Made by a program: the position numbers and the translations under genes. The notes beneath the pieces are model-generated. The model did not search any database. It was not told where the DNA came from and worked only from the letters and a program-made list of their open reading frames with translations. A stretch of 9,770 bases of DNA, from the NCBI GenBank assembly GCA_021823875.1, contig JAKAMD010000104.1, positions 1 to 9,770 on the forward strand. Reading direction: 5' to 3'. Numbering within the stretch: position 1 is the stretch's first letter; every line of letters starts with the position of its first letter. Below, piece after piece: positions 1 through 6,365 of the stretch. The stretch is from Pseudomonadota bacterium. Its GTDB lineage: Bacteria > Pseudomonadota > Alphaproteobacteria > Rhizobiales > Xanthobacteraceae.

Positions 1-322
1 GCTAGGCAGCGTGCCGGTGTTGGGCACCCTGTTCTCTTCCAAGTCGTACCAGAAGAACCAGACCGATCTCGCCATCATCGTCACGCCGCACATCGTGCGG
101 CCGGCGCGACCGGGCGACGTGGTTAGTACACCGATGGACGGCACGCTGCCGCCCAATGACCCCGACTTCTTCCTGCTTGGCAAGACCGAACTCACGCATG
201 GTGAAGCCAAGGCGATGACGCCGGAGGCTGTGCGCTTTGCCGAGGCGGAAAACCAGCCGTTCACCGGTCACATGCTCGACCTGCCCAAGCCGACGGGGAT
301 TTCCAATGCGGCCATCCACTAA
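1..322 (+). CDS. cpaC: CpaC/RcpA-type secretin, C-terminal fragment (5' end outside window)
   Basis: This is the last 106 codons of the outer-membrane secretin of the Tad/Cpa pilus, the ring-shaped channel through which the Flp pilus leaves the cell. The reading frame is already open at base 2, so the start lies to the left of the window. The fragment opens with LGSVPVLGTLF followed shortly by TDLAIIVTPHIVRP. Together these are the classic end of the secretin (GspD/PilQ) domain, a VPxLGxxF turn and then the last membrane beta-strand ending in TPHxVRP. About 65 residues follow, with an acidic and Pro-rich C-terminal extension ending in a TAA stop, as in rhizobial CpaC proteins. The stop overlaps the next gene by 17 bases, which points to one operon with cpaD-like, cpaE and cpaF. 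The family assignment is firm; the N-terminal BON and pilus-assembly domains cannot be checked here. Confidence 0.93.
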   Translation, partial: LGSVPVLGTLFSSKSYQKNQTDLAIIVTPHIVRPARPGDVVSTPMDGTLPPNDPDFFLLGKTELTHGEAKAMTPEAVRFAEAENQPFTGHMLDLPKPTGISNAAIH

Positions 323-674
323 CGCCTTGCGCGTGCTGATGCTCACGACGGCGCTCGCCACGCTGCTTGCCGCCTGCTCGGAATATCTCGATCGGCGTGA
401 CGCTGTCTCGCTCAACGCCGGCAACGCGCTTGTCAGCGACCAGGTAACCCAGGTCGTCGACCCCTGGCCGCGCAATTCCGCCAACCGCAATATCGCCTTC
501 AACGGCGAACGCATGCAGGCGGCGGTTGAGCGCTACCGCACGAACCGTGTGTTCGCGCCATCCGGCATCGGCACGTCCGGCGCCTATGGCCAGAACTCGT
601 CATCGCAGTCGGGCACGCCGTCCAACAACACCACGCCGCTCGGACCGACGGTCAATCAGCAGTCGGTCAAGTAA
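306..674 (+). CDS. Small lipoprotein in the CpaD position of the Tad operon
   Basis: A 122-residue protein. The chosen ATG at 306 sits 6 bases after GGGGA (295-299), overlaps the end of cpaC, and gives a clean lipoprotein signal: basic start, hydrophobic stretch about residues 8-20, then the lipobox LAAC with Cys24 as the lipidated residue and Ser at +2, which favours the outer membrane. An upstream in-frame ATG at 237 would put 23 arginine-rich residues before the signal and is unlikely. The mature part has a conserved-looking core (DPWPRNSANRNIAFNGERMQ, about residues 57-76, then AAVERYR) and a Ser/Asn/Gly/Thr-rich tail. By position it should play the role of CpaD/RcpB, the secretin-associated lipoprotein. 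However, classical CpaD proteins are, as I recall, around 200 residues, so this is a short or divergent version. I recognise similar short proteins at this place in Bradyrhizobium-type loci. Function is inferred from position and lipobox only. Confidence 0.75.
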   Translation: MRPSTNALRVLMLTTALATLLAACSEYLDRRDAVSLNAGNALVSDQVTQVVDPWPRNSANRNIAFNGERMQAAVERYRTNRVFAPSGIGTSGAYGQNSSSQSGTPSNNTTPLGPTVNQQSVK

Positions 675-691
675 TCGGTTTCGAAAACGCT

Positions 692-1924
692 ATGCAAATC
701 GGCCAGAACCCAACTCCAACCAGCACCCGGGTGGTGATCGTCACTGCCGACGACGCCTTCGAGCGCTCGGCGCGGGAGACCTTTGGCACCTCCAGTGCCA
801 TCGATCTCACCGTGGCGTCCGGAACGCTGGCCGAAAATTGCGCGACGTTGGACGTAAGCGATGCCACCGTCGTGGTGGTCGATCTCGATGCCGGACGCCC
901 TGAGGAAATGACGGCGCTGGCGCGGCTGATGGCACGCATCGGCGATTGGCCGCCGGTCATCGCCATCACCCAGGTCTTCGACGAGAGCGTTGCGCGGACG
1001 CTGTTGCAAATGCGCACCGCGGATTTCCTGGTCAAGCCGATCAAGCCGATCGACCTGGTGCGCGCCTGCGCGCGCGTTGCCAAGGGACCGGCCACCGGCG
1101 TCGCGCCGACCGAGGCGCAAATCTACACCTTCCTGCCCGCGGTCGGCGGCGCCGGCGTCACCACGCTCTCGGTGCAGACCGCCATGCTGCTGATGCGCAG
1201 CGCCGGTCCACGCGCCAAACCGTCCACCTGCCTGGTCGATCTCGACTTTCAGCACGGCTCGGTCGCCGACTATCTCGATCTGGAGCCGCGTCTGAACCTG
1301 GCCGAGATCGAACCGCGGCCCGATCGGCTCGACCGGCAATTGCTGGAAGTGATGCTGTCCTACCACGACTCAGGCTTGGCGGTGGTGGCGGCACCCAACC
1401 GGCCAGCGGAAATGCGATCGTTCGATCCCGATGTGGTGACGCGCCTGCTCGATCTTGTGTCCACCAATTTCGAATATGTCGTGTTCGACATGCCGCGCAC
1501 CTGGTTCTCCTGGACCGATAGCGTCCTGCTCGGCTCCAACAAGCTTTTCGTCGTCAGTGAGACCACGGTGCCCGGCCTGCGCCATGCCAAGCAATTGGTG
1601 TCGGCGATCCAGGAACGGCTGGGCGACGAACCCAAGCCGCAGGTGATCGTCAACCGTTTCACGCAGAAGATGTTCTCGACCAGCCTGCGGCTCGGTGATT
1701 TGCGACAGGCCCTCGGTGACGCGTTCGCTGCGGTCATTCCCAACGATTACAATCTGGTGCGCGAGGCGATCGACCGCGGCGTGCCGCTGGACGAGGTCAA
1801 GCCGGGCAACAAGATTTCCGCTGAGCTCAAGAAGCTGGTGCTGGAGACCGGCGACGCCAAGCCGGCCGCCGAGGGCAAGTCTGCGCCATTGCTCTCCAAG
1901 CTCAAGCTGTCGCTGGCGCGCTAG
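692..1924 (+). CDS. cpaE: CpaE: receiver-like plus MinD/ParA-like pilus assembly protein
   Basis: A 410-residue cytoplasmic protein of the Tad/Cpa system; in Caulobacter CpaE helps place the pilus machine at the pole. Residues about 13-130 form a response-regulator-like fold. Acidic D19 and D20 follow the first strand (VVIVTAD), D64 in VVVDLD sits at the phospho-acceptor place, and K115-P116 stands where receivers keep their invariant lysine. Residues about 143-385 are a MinD/ParA-type ATPase domain with LVDLD (181-185), a Walker B-like VVFDMP (263-268), and the NRF (321-323) and IPND (349-352) motifs usual for CpaE. The Walker A region reads VGGAGVTT (151-158). Both the signature lysine and the P-loop lysine of KGGxGKT are replaced by Val, so ATP hydrolysis is doubtful. 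The start is 17 bases after the previous stop, with no clear Shine-Dalgarno, which suggests translational coupling within the operon. Confidence 0.92.
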   Translation: MQIGQNPTPTSTRVVIVTADDAFERSARETFGTSSAIDLTVASGTLAENCATLDVSDATVVVVDLDAGRPEEMTALARLMARIGDWPPVIAITQVFDESVARTLLQMRTADFLVKPIKPIDLVRACARVAKGPATGVAPTEAQIYTFLPAVGGAGVTTLSVQTAMLLMRSAGPRAKPSTCLVDLDFQHGSVADYLDLEPRLNLAEIEPRPDRLDRQLLEVMLSYHDSGLAVVAAPNRPAEMRSFDPDVVTRLLDLVSTNFEYVVFDMPRTWFSWTDSVLLGSNKLFVVSETTVPGLRHAKQLVSAIQERLGDEPKPQVIVNRFTQKMFSTSLRLGDLRQALGDAFAAVIPNDYNLVREAIDRGVPLDEVKPGNKISAELKKLVLETGDAKPAAEGKSAPLLSKLKLSLAR

Positions 1925-1940
1925 GAAGAGACGACGACCG

Positions 1941-2006
1941 ATGCGGATCCTCTCCATCTCGATCCACAGCCGGACGCTCCGTTCCGGCGCGCACGGAGAA
2001 GGTTGA
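1941..2006 (+). CDS. Possible 21-codon leader/coupling ORF between cpaE and cpaF
   Basis: The 85-base gap between cpaE and cpaF contains an ATG at 1941 that opens a 21-codon frame ending in TGA at 2004-2006, three bases before the cpaF ATG. It is preceded by AGGAAGAG (1923-1930), 10 bases upstream, a reasonable though slightly distant Shine-Dalgarno. The peptide begins MRILSISIHSRTL and has no recognisable domain. Its last codons contain the cpaF ribosome binding site (GGAGAAGG, 1995-2002), so ribosomes translating it would pass over and unmask that site. This may be a coupling ORF. It may equally be chance, since short open frames are common in GC-rich DNA and the frame is open well upstream. 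Confidence is low. Confidence 0.2.
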   Translation: MRILSISIHSRTLRSGAHGEG

Positions 2007-2009
2007 GCC

Positions 2010-3458
2010 ATGGCCGGCCGCTTTACCGCACGTCGCGTCGCCGCGCCCGAATTGACCGGCATCGAGGAACAGCCCGCCTCTGTGATGGAGGGCGTCGCCT
2101 GGACGGTGTTTCCGGAAGGCCCTGCTCCGGCAGCAGCCGAACCGCCACCGCCGGCGGTCCCGCAAGCGCCGGCCAATCCGCTGCTGAGCGACAAGCTGCT
2201 CGACGCCAAGGTCCGCCTGCATCGTCGCTTGATCGAGGAGATCAACCTCTCGGCGCTCGAAAAATTACCCGAAGAGGAAATCCGCCGTCACGTACAAGGG
2301 CTGGTGTCGCAATACGTGCTGGTCGAGCGGCTGGCGCTCAACACGCAAGAGCTCAACGATTTCGTTTCCGAAATCCTCGACGAAATGACCGGCCTCGGTC
2401 CGCTCGAGCCGCTGCTGAAAGATCCGTCGATCGCCGATATCCTGATCAACGGACATGAATGCGTCTACGTGGAACGCAACGGCATCCTCGAGCCGCTGGC
2501 GGTCCGCTTCAAGGACGAGCAGCACCTGCTGCGCATCATCAACAAGATCGTGTCGGCGGTCGGCCGCCGGGTCGATGAATCGCACCCGCTCTGCGACGCC
2601 CGCCTGCAGGACGGCTCCCGCGTCAACGTGGCGGTGCGGCCGGTCGGCGTCGACGGACCGCTGGTCTCGATCCGTAAGTTCTCCAAGAAAAAGCTCGATC
2701 TCAGCCGGCTGGTCGAGATCGGCGCGCTGCGCCCGCCCATGGCCGAACTGCTGGCCGCAGCGGTCAAGGCGCGCATCACCACCATCATTTCCGGCGGCAC
2801 CGGCTCCGGCAAGACCACCATGCTCAACGCGCTCTCCGCCTTCATCTCGGAGAAGGAGCGCCTGCTGACCATCGAGGACGCCGCCGAACTGCAGCTGCAG
2901 CAACCGCATGTCGGACGCATGGAGACGCGGCCGCCCAGCGTCGAAGGCAAGGGCGAAATCCGCCAGCGCGATCTGGTCAAGAACGCCCTGCGTATGCGTC
3001 CCGACCGCATCATCCTCGGCGAGTGCCGCGGCGAAGAAGCCTTCGACATGTTGCAGGCCATGAACACCGGTCATGAAGGCTCGATGGCGACCATCCACGC
3101 CAATACGCCGCGCGACGCCATCTCGCGTTTGGAGCAGATGATCGGCATGGCCGGCCTGCCGATGACGGTATCCTCGATCCGCGGCCAGATCGCCGGCGCC
3201 ATCCAGCTCATCGTGCAGCTTTCGCGCCAATCCGACGGCAAACGCAAAGTGACCTCCATCGCTGAGATCACCGGCATGGAAGGCGACATCATCCAGATGC
3301 AGGAGATCTACAAGTTCGTGCGCACCGGTACCGCAGCCGACGGCGCGGTGCAGGGCCATTTCTCCGCCACCGGCGTGCGCCCGCGCTTCCTCAGCCATCT
3401 GATCAATCTCGGCATCAAGCTGCCCGGCAGCTATTTCGATCCGTCCAATCCGCTTTGA
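2010..3458 (+). CDS. cpaF: CpaF (TadA) secretion ATPase of the Tad pilus
   Basis: A 482-residue type II/IV secretion ATPase (GspE/VirB11-like), the cytoplasmic motor that drives Flp pilus assembly through TadB/TadC. The start is set by GGAGAAGG (1995-2002), 7 bases before the ATG. Residues 1-60 are a variable, Pro/Ala-rich arm, and about 63-230 form the N-terminal domain. Walker A is GGTGSGKTT (262-270, K268). An Asp-box follows at TIEDAAELQL (287-296), a Walker B-like RPDRIILGECRG (330-341, E338) and the His-box GHEGSMATIHANTP (354-367, with H363). All catalytic motifs are intact, and the length fits the family. The stop codon TGA (3456-3458) runs into a palindromic repeat element that separates this gene from tadB. 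Confidence 0.98.
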   Translation: MAGRFTARRVAAPELTGIEEQPASVMEGVAWTVFPEGPAPAAAEPPPPAVPQAPANPLLSDKLLDAKVRLHRRLIEEINLSALEKLPEEEIRRHVQGLVSQYVLVERLALNTQELNDFVSEILDEMTGLGPLEPLLKDPSIADILINGHECVYVERNGILEPLAVRFKDEQHLLRIINKIVSAVGRRVDESHPLCDARLQDGSRVNVAVRPVGVDGPLVSIRKFSKKKLDLSRLVEIGALRPPMAELLAAAVKARITTIISGGTGSGKTTMLNALSAFISEKERLLTIEDAAELQLQQPHVGRMETRPPSVEGKGEIRQRDLVKNALRMRPDRIILGECRGEEAFDMLQAMNTGHEGSMATIHANTPRDAISRLEQMIGMAGLPMTVSSIRGQIAGAIQLIVQLSRQSDGKRKVTSIAEITGMEGDIIQMQEIYKFVRTGTAADGAVQGHFSATGVRPRFLSHLINLGIKLPGSYFDPSNPL

Positions 3459-3505
3459 GCATGATCCCACAACAAGTGAGCCGGTTTCCGGAAAAGATCA
3501 TGCTC
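3457..3505. repeat. 49-bp dispersed palindromic repeat between cpaF and tadB
   Basis: Perfect 10-bp inverted arms GAGCATGATC (3457-3466) and GATCATGCTC (3496-3505) flank a 29-base core containing CCGGTTTCCGGAAAA. The arms plus a CCGG-containing core closely resemble the palindromic element I remember scattered in many copies through Bradyrhizobium and other Hyphomicrobiales genomes, usually between genes. The left arm provides the last two bases of the cpaF stop codon. As RNA it would form a hairpin in the middle of the tad message. There is no T-run after it, so an intrinsic terminator is unlikely; effects on mRNA stability or differential expression of cpaF versus tadB are possible. The palindrome is seen directly; its multi-copy nature is from memory. 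Confidence 0.8.
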
Positions 3506-3523
3506 CAAGAAAAGTAACGCGCC

Positions 3524-4489
3524 ATGTTCAACTTCGACCCGATCTATCTGTTCTATATTTTGATCGGCGCGTCGGCCGCGATGTTCGCGGAAGGCATGTA
3601 TTTGTTGTTCTACAACAAATCGTCCTACCGCAAGAACATCAACCGCCGTCTCAAGGTGCAGGACAACGCAACCGATCGCGAAAGCGTCCTGATCCAATTG
3701 CGGCGCGAACGCGGACTGACCTCGGGCGGCGATTACCGGCTGCCACTGGTCAATCTCAATCAGCTCGTGCTGCAATCCGGCCTGACCATCGGCTTCAACC
3801 GGCTCATGCTGTTCATCACCATCGGCATGGTGGGCGCCTTTGTCGCCACGCTGATAGTCGACGGCAGCATAACGCGCGCCCTGCTGGCTGCGGCCCTGGC
3901 CGCCACGGTCCTGCCGCTGCTGGTGATCAAGTTCCTGCGCGCACGGCGGCAGAAGAGGTTTTCCGCCCAGTTTCCCGATTCGATCGATGTCATCACGCGG
4001 TCGCTGCGCGCCGGTCATCCAACGCCGATCGCCATCGGCATGGTGGCGCGCGAAATGCCCGACCCGGTGGGCAGCGAGTTCGGCATCGTCGTCGACGAGG
4101 TCACCTACGGCGCCGACCTCGAAACAGCGCTGCGCAACCTTTATTACCGCGTCGGCACCGACGATCTGCCGCTGTTCGTCACTGCGGTGGCAATCCAGGG
4201 CTCCACCGGCGGCAATCTCGGCGAAATCCTGGAGAACCTGTCCAAGGTGATCCGCGATCGCTTCAAGATGCGACGCAAGATCCGCGCGCTGGCCGCTGAG
4301 GGCCGCGCCTCGGCGATGATCCTATCGTCGTTGCCGATCGGCATGTTCGCGATGATTCAATTTGTCGTGCCGAATTTCTACGGCAACGTCTGGAGCGAAG
4401 ACCTGACCAAGATCGTGCTGGCGATGGCCGCGGGCTGGATGATGATCGGCAATCTGATCATGTTCCGCATGGTCAATTTCAGGATCTGA
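3524..4489 (+). CDS. tadB: TadB inner-membrane platform protein (T2SSF domain)
   Basis: A 321-residue polytopic membrane protein that, with TadC, forms the inner-membrane platform on which the CpaF ATPase acts. Predicted membrane segments lie at about residues 7-29, 93-113, 118-137, 263-284 and 296-317. A type II secretion F (GspF-like) cytoplasmic domain spans about 147-275, starting QFPDSIDVITRSLRAGHP (149-166) and including GSTGGNLGEILENLS (226-240), both typical of TadB. The start follows the palindromic repeat by 18 bases; only a weak purine stretch (AAGAAAAG, 3507-3514) precedes it. The stop is four bases before tadC, so the two are surely co-translated. Nothing is missing in the domain. 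Confidence 0.94.
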   Translation: MFNFDPIYLFYILIGASAAMFAEGMYLLFYNKSSYRKNINRRLKVQDNATDRESVLIQLRRERGLTSGGDYRLPLVNLNQLVLQSGLTIGFNRLMLFITIGMVGAFVATLIVDGSITRALLAAALAATVLPLLVIKFLRARRQKRFSAQFPDSIDVITRSLRAGHPTPIAIGMVAREMPDPVGSEFGIVVDEVTYGADLETALRNLYYRVGTDDLPLFVTAVAIQGSTGGNLGEILENLSKVIRDRFKMRRKIRALAAEGRASAMILSSLPIGMFAMIQFVVPNFYGNVWSEDLTKIVLAMAAGWMMIGNLIMFRMVNFRI

Positions 4490-4493
4490 TGCG

Positions 4494-5465
4494 ATGGCCG
4501 CGATCCTGACAAGCTTCGGCGATTTGTTGGACAACAACGGCGACATGCTGATGGCCGTGCTGGTGTTCCTGGCCGCCGGCACCCTCGCCTTCTCGCTGAT
4601 GGCCTTCGTGCGCGTGCGCAATTCGGTCAAGCGGCGCACCGCCCGCGTCATGGAAGAAGCCGGCGGTCAAAGTCAGCCCGGCCGTTCGCTGCGCGATTCC
4701 AGCATGAAAGCAGTGACGCAGCTGCTGGAATACACCACCAAGCATTATTCCGAAGCCAACGACGAGAACATGAAGGTGTTGCGCCGGCGCCTGGTGCAAG
4801 CCGGCATCTTCGATCCGCGCGCCGTCGGCTACTTCTTCGTGGGACGCACGGTGCTGGCGATCGCCCTCGCCGCCGCGGCATTTCTGTTGCTGCCGATGGT
4901 GACGCGGGATGGCTCGTCGTTCTTCTGGCTGATGGTGATCGTCGCCGGCATCGCCGGCTATGTCGGCCCCAGCATGTATATCGACAAACGTATCGCCGCC
5001 CGCGTCGTCGAACACCGTTCGGGCTTTCCCGATTTCATGGACCTGCTGGTGGTCTGCGCCGATTCCGGCCTGTCGATGGAAGCAAGCCTGGAGCGGGTCG
5101 GCCGCGAGCTGGGCGAGAGTTACCCCTCGCTGACCTCCAACATCCACATGACCAATCTCGAGATCCGCGCCGGCAAGAGCCTCAAAGATGCGCTGGAGCG
5201 CTTCGCCGACCGCCTCGCGCTCGAGGAGGCGCGCGCCTTCGCCACGCTGATCAACCAGTCGCTCGACCTCGGCTCCTCCATCACCGATGCCATGCGGGTC
5301 TATTCCGACGAGATGCGGCACAAGCGCCTGTCGCTCGCCGAGGAGAAGGCCTATGCGCTGCCGGCCAAACTGGCCGTACCGATGATGGTGTGCATTTTTC
5401 CCGTGATTTTTGTGGTGATTCTACTGCCGGTATTCGTCCAGCTGCATATGCGCCATTATTTCTAG
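4494..5465 (+). CDS. tadC: TadC inner-membrane platform protein (T2SSF domain)
   Basis: A 323-residue membrane protein, the partner of TadB in the Tad platform. Membrane segments lie at about residues 17-39, 113-134, 143-163 and 291-315. The T2SSF domain runs about 177-305 and carries the TadC-type block FPDFMDLLVVCADSGLSMEA (178-197), later EIRAGKSLKDALERFADR (223-240) and QSLDLGSSITDAMRVYSDEM (255-274). The ATG at 4494 is four bases after the tadB stop, with AGGA at 4481-4484 inside the end of tadB. Another ATG (4489) overlaps the tadB stop but is out of frame. The length is normal for the family. It is the last gene of the tight operon block; a 117-base gap follows before tadD. Confidence 0.94.
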   Translation: MAAILTSFGDLLDNNGDMLMAVLVFLAAGTLAFSLMAFVRVRNSVKRRTARVMEEAGGQSQPGRSLRDSSMKAVTQLLEYTTKHYSEANDENMKVLRRRLVQAGIFDPRAVGYFFVGRTVLAIALAAAAFLLLPMVTRDGSSFFWLMVIVAGIAGYVGPSMYIDKRIAARVVEHRSGFPDFMDLLVVCADSGLSMEASLERVGRELGESYPSLTSNIHMTNLEIRAGKSLKDALERFADRLALEEARAFATLINQSLDLGSSITDAMRVYSDEMRHKRLSLAEEKAYALPAKLAVPMMVCIFPVIFVVILLPVFVQLHMRHYF

Positions 5466-5582
5466 GCTTATTTCACTGCAGTCCTGCGCAACCTGCTACT
5501 ACTTCTGAACAATATCTTAACTAACCTCCCCTAGCCTGAGCGAGTTAGATAACCACCCCGCAATCGCCGGCAGGGCTCTGTA

Positions 5583-6200
5583 ATGCGTCCAAGTCTGATC
5601 CGAGCCCTCATTCTTGCGGCCAGCGGCCTGGCATTGGCCGCTTGCAGCAGCACCGGTCAGTCCGGCTATCCGTTCGGGACCGCCAGTTCGGCGACGCCGG
5701 ACTCCACGACCACCACATCGAACGCCACGCTGGCGCCGGCCGGCAGCGAGGCCATGGCATCCGCCGATCCTTCCCCGCCGCCGCTCGGCGTATCTCCGGA
5801 AGCGGAGAACGGTCTGCTCGGCAGCGACCCCAATGATGACTTGTCGCTTGGCAAGAAGCAGTATCGGGCGCACAATTATGGGCTGGCCGTGCGCTATTTC
5901 CAGCACGCGGCCGAACTGCATCCGCGCGACGCTGAAGCCTGGCTCGGACTCGCCGCTTCTTACGATCAGCTGCGCCGTTTTGATCTCGCCGATCGCGCCT
6001 ATGGGCAGGCCATCCGCATCCTCGGGCCGACGGCGGAGATTTTGAACAACCAGGGTTATTCCTACATGCTGCGCGGCGACTACCGGCGCGCGCGCGAAAA
6101 GCTGCGCGCGGCGCAACGGCTCGAGCCCAACAACAAGTTTGTTGCCAACAATCTGCGCCTGCTCGAGAAGAGCGCGCGGCTCGGCAAGGCGATCCAGTAA
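5583..6200 (+). CDS. tadD: TadD-like TPR lipoprotein
   Basis: A 205-residue lipoprotein with tetratricopeptide repeats. The signal peptide ends in the lipobox LAAC with Cys21; Ser at +2 suggests outer-membrane sorting. Residues 22-80 are a low-complexity Ser/Thr/Pro/Gly linker. Three TPR units follow at about 84-116 (LSLGKKQYRAHNYGLAVRYF), 117-150 (AEAWLGLAASYDQLRRFDLA) and 151-184 (AEILNNQGYSYMLRGDYRRA), each with the usual spacing of small and aromatic residues. TadD in Tad loci is a pilotin-like factor for secretin and pilus assembly, and the position directly after tadC supports the same role. AGGG at 5572-5575 lies 7 bases before the ATG. The 117-base upstream gap, AT-rich around 5505-5525, leaves room for a separate promoter, but I cannot define one. 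Confidence 0.87.
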   Translation: MRPSLIRALILAASGLALAACSSTGQSGYPFGTASSATPDSTTTTSNATLAPAGSEAMASADPSPPPLGVSPEAENGLLGSDPNDDLSLGKKQYRAHNYGLAVRYFQHAAELHPRDAEAWLGLAASYDQLRRFDLADRAYGQAIRILGPTAEILNNQGYSYMLRGDYRRAREKLRAAQRLEPNNKFVANNLRLLEKSARLGKAIQ

Positions 6201-6237
6201 GCGAACCCTCGCTCCTTTCTGCTTCACAACGCTCTGC

Positions 6238-6266
6238 GGGCGCACCGAGTCCCCCCGGTGGCGCCC
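6238..6266 (+). terminator. Candidate hairpin after tadD
   Basis: GGGCGCACCG (6238-6247) can pair with CGGT-G-GCGCCC (6256-6266) with one bulged G, leaving an eight-base loop. It lies 38 bases after the tadD stop, between the pilus genes and the transporter gene, where a transcript end would be expected. No T-run follows, so it is not a textbook intrinsic terminator, and in GC-rich DNA such hairpins arise by chance. Confidence 0.25.
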
Positions 6267-6365
6267 CTGTGCCGGCTCGACTAGCATCGTCGGCCAACCG
6301 GCGACGCAACGCCGGACGCGTGCCGGGCAAAGCACCGGACCATCTATTCAGGGAGGACTTCCAGC

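Noticed and set aside
237..305. Upstream in-frame ATG for the CpaD-position lipoprotein.
   Set aside because: It would add 23 Arg/Ser/Pro-rich residues before an otherwise textbook lipoprotein signal peptide and overlap cpaC far more deeply.
688..701. A 14-base string CGCTATGCAAATCG occurring both at the cpaE start and at 9254-9267.
   Set aside because: It is neither palindromic nor extended on either side, and one 14-base coincidence in about 10 kb of biased sequence is not remarkable.
2265..3470. A 401-codon open frame on the minus strand opposite cpaF (and similar long minus-strand frames opposite tadC, the MFS gene and the SDR).
   Set aside because: These are mirror frames of GC-rich coding DNA. 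Their translations are His/Asp/Ala/Arg-rich with no motifs, and the plus-strand genes carry complete catalytic signatures.
5505..5555. A possible CtrA-like site (TTAAC half-site) and imperfect inverted repeat CTAAC/GTTAG upstream of tadD.
   Set aside because: Only one half of the TTAA-N7-TTAA pattern is present and the inverted arms are five bases, too weak to call an operator.
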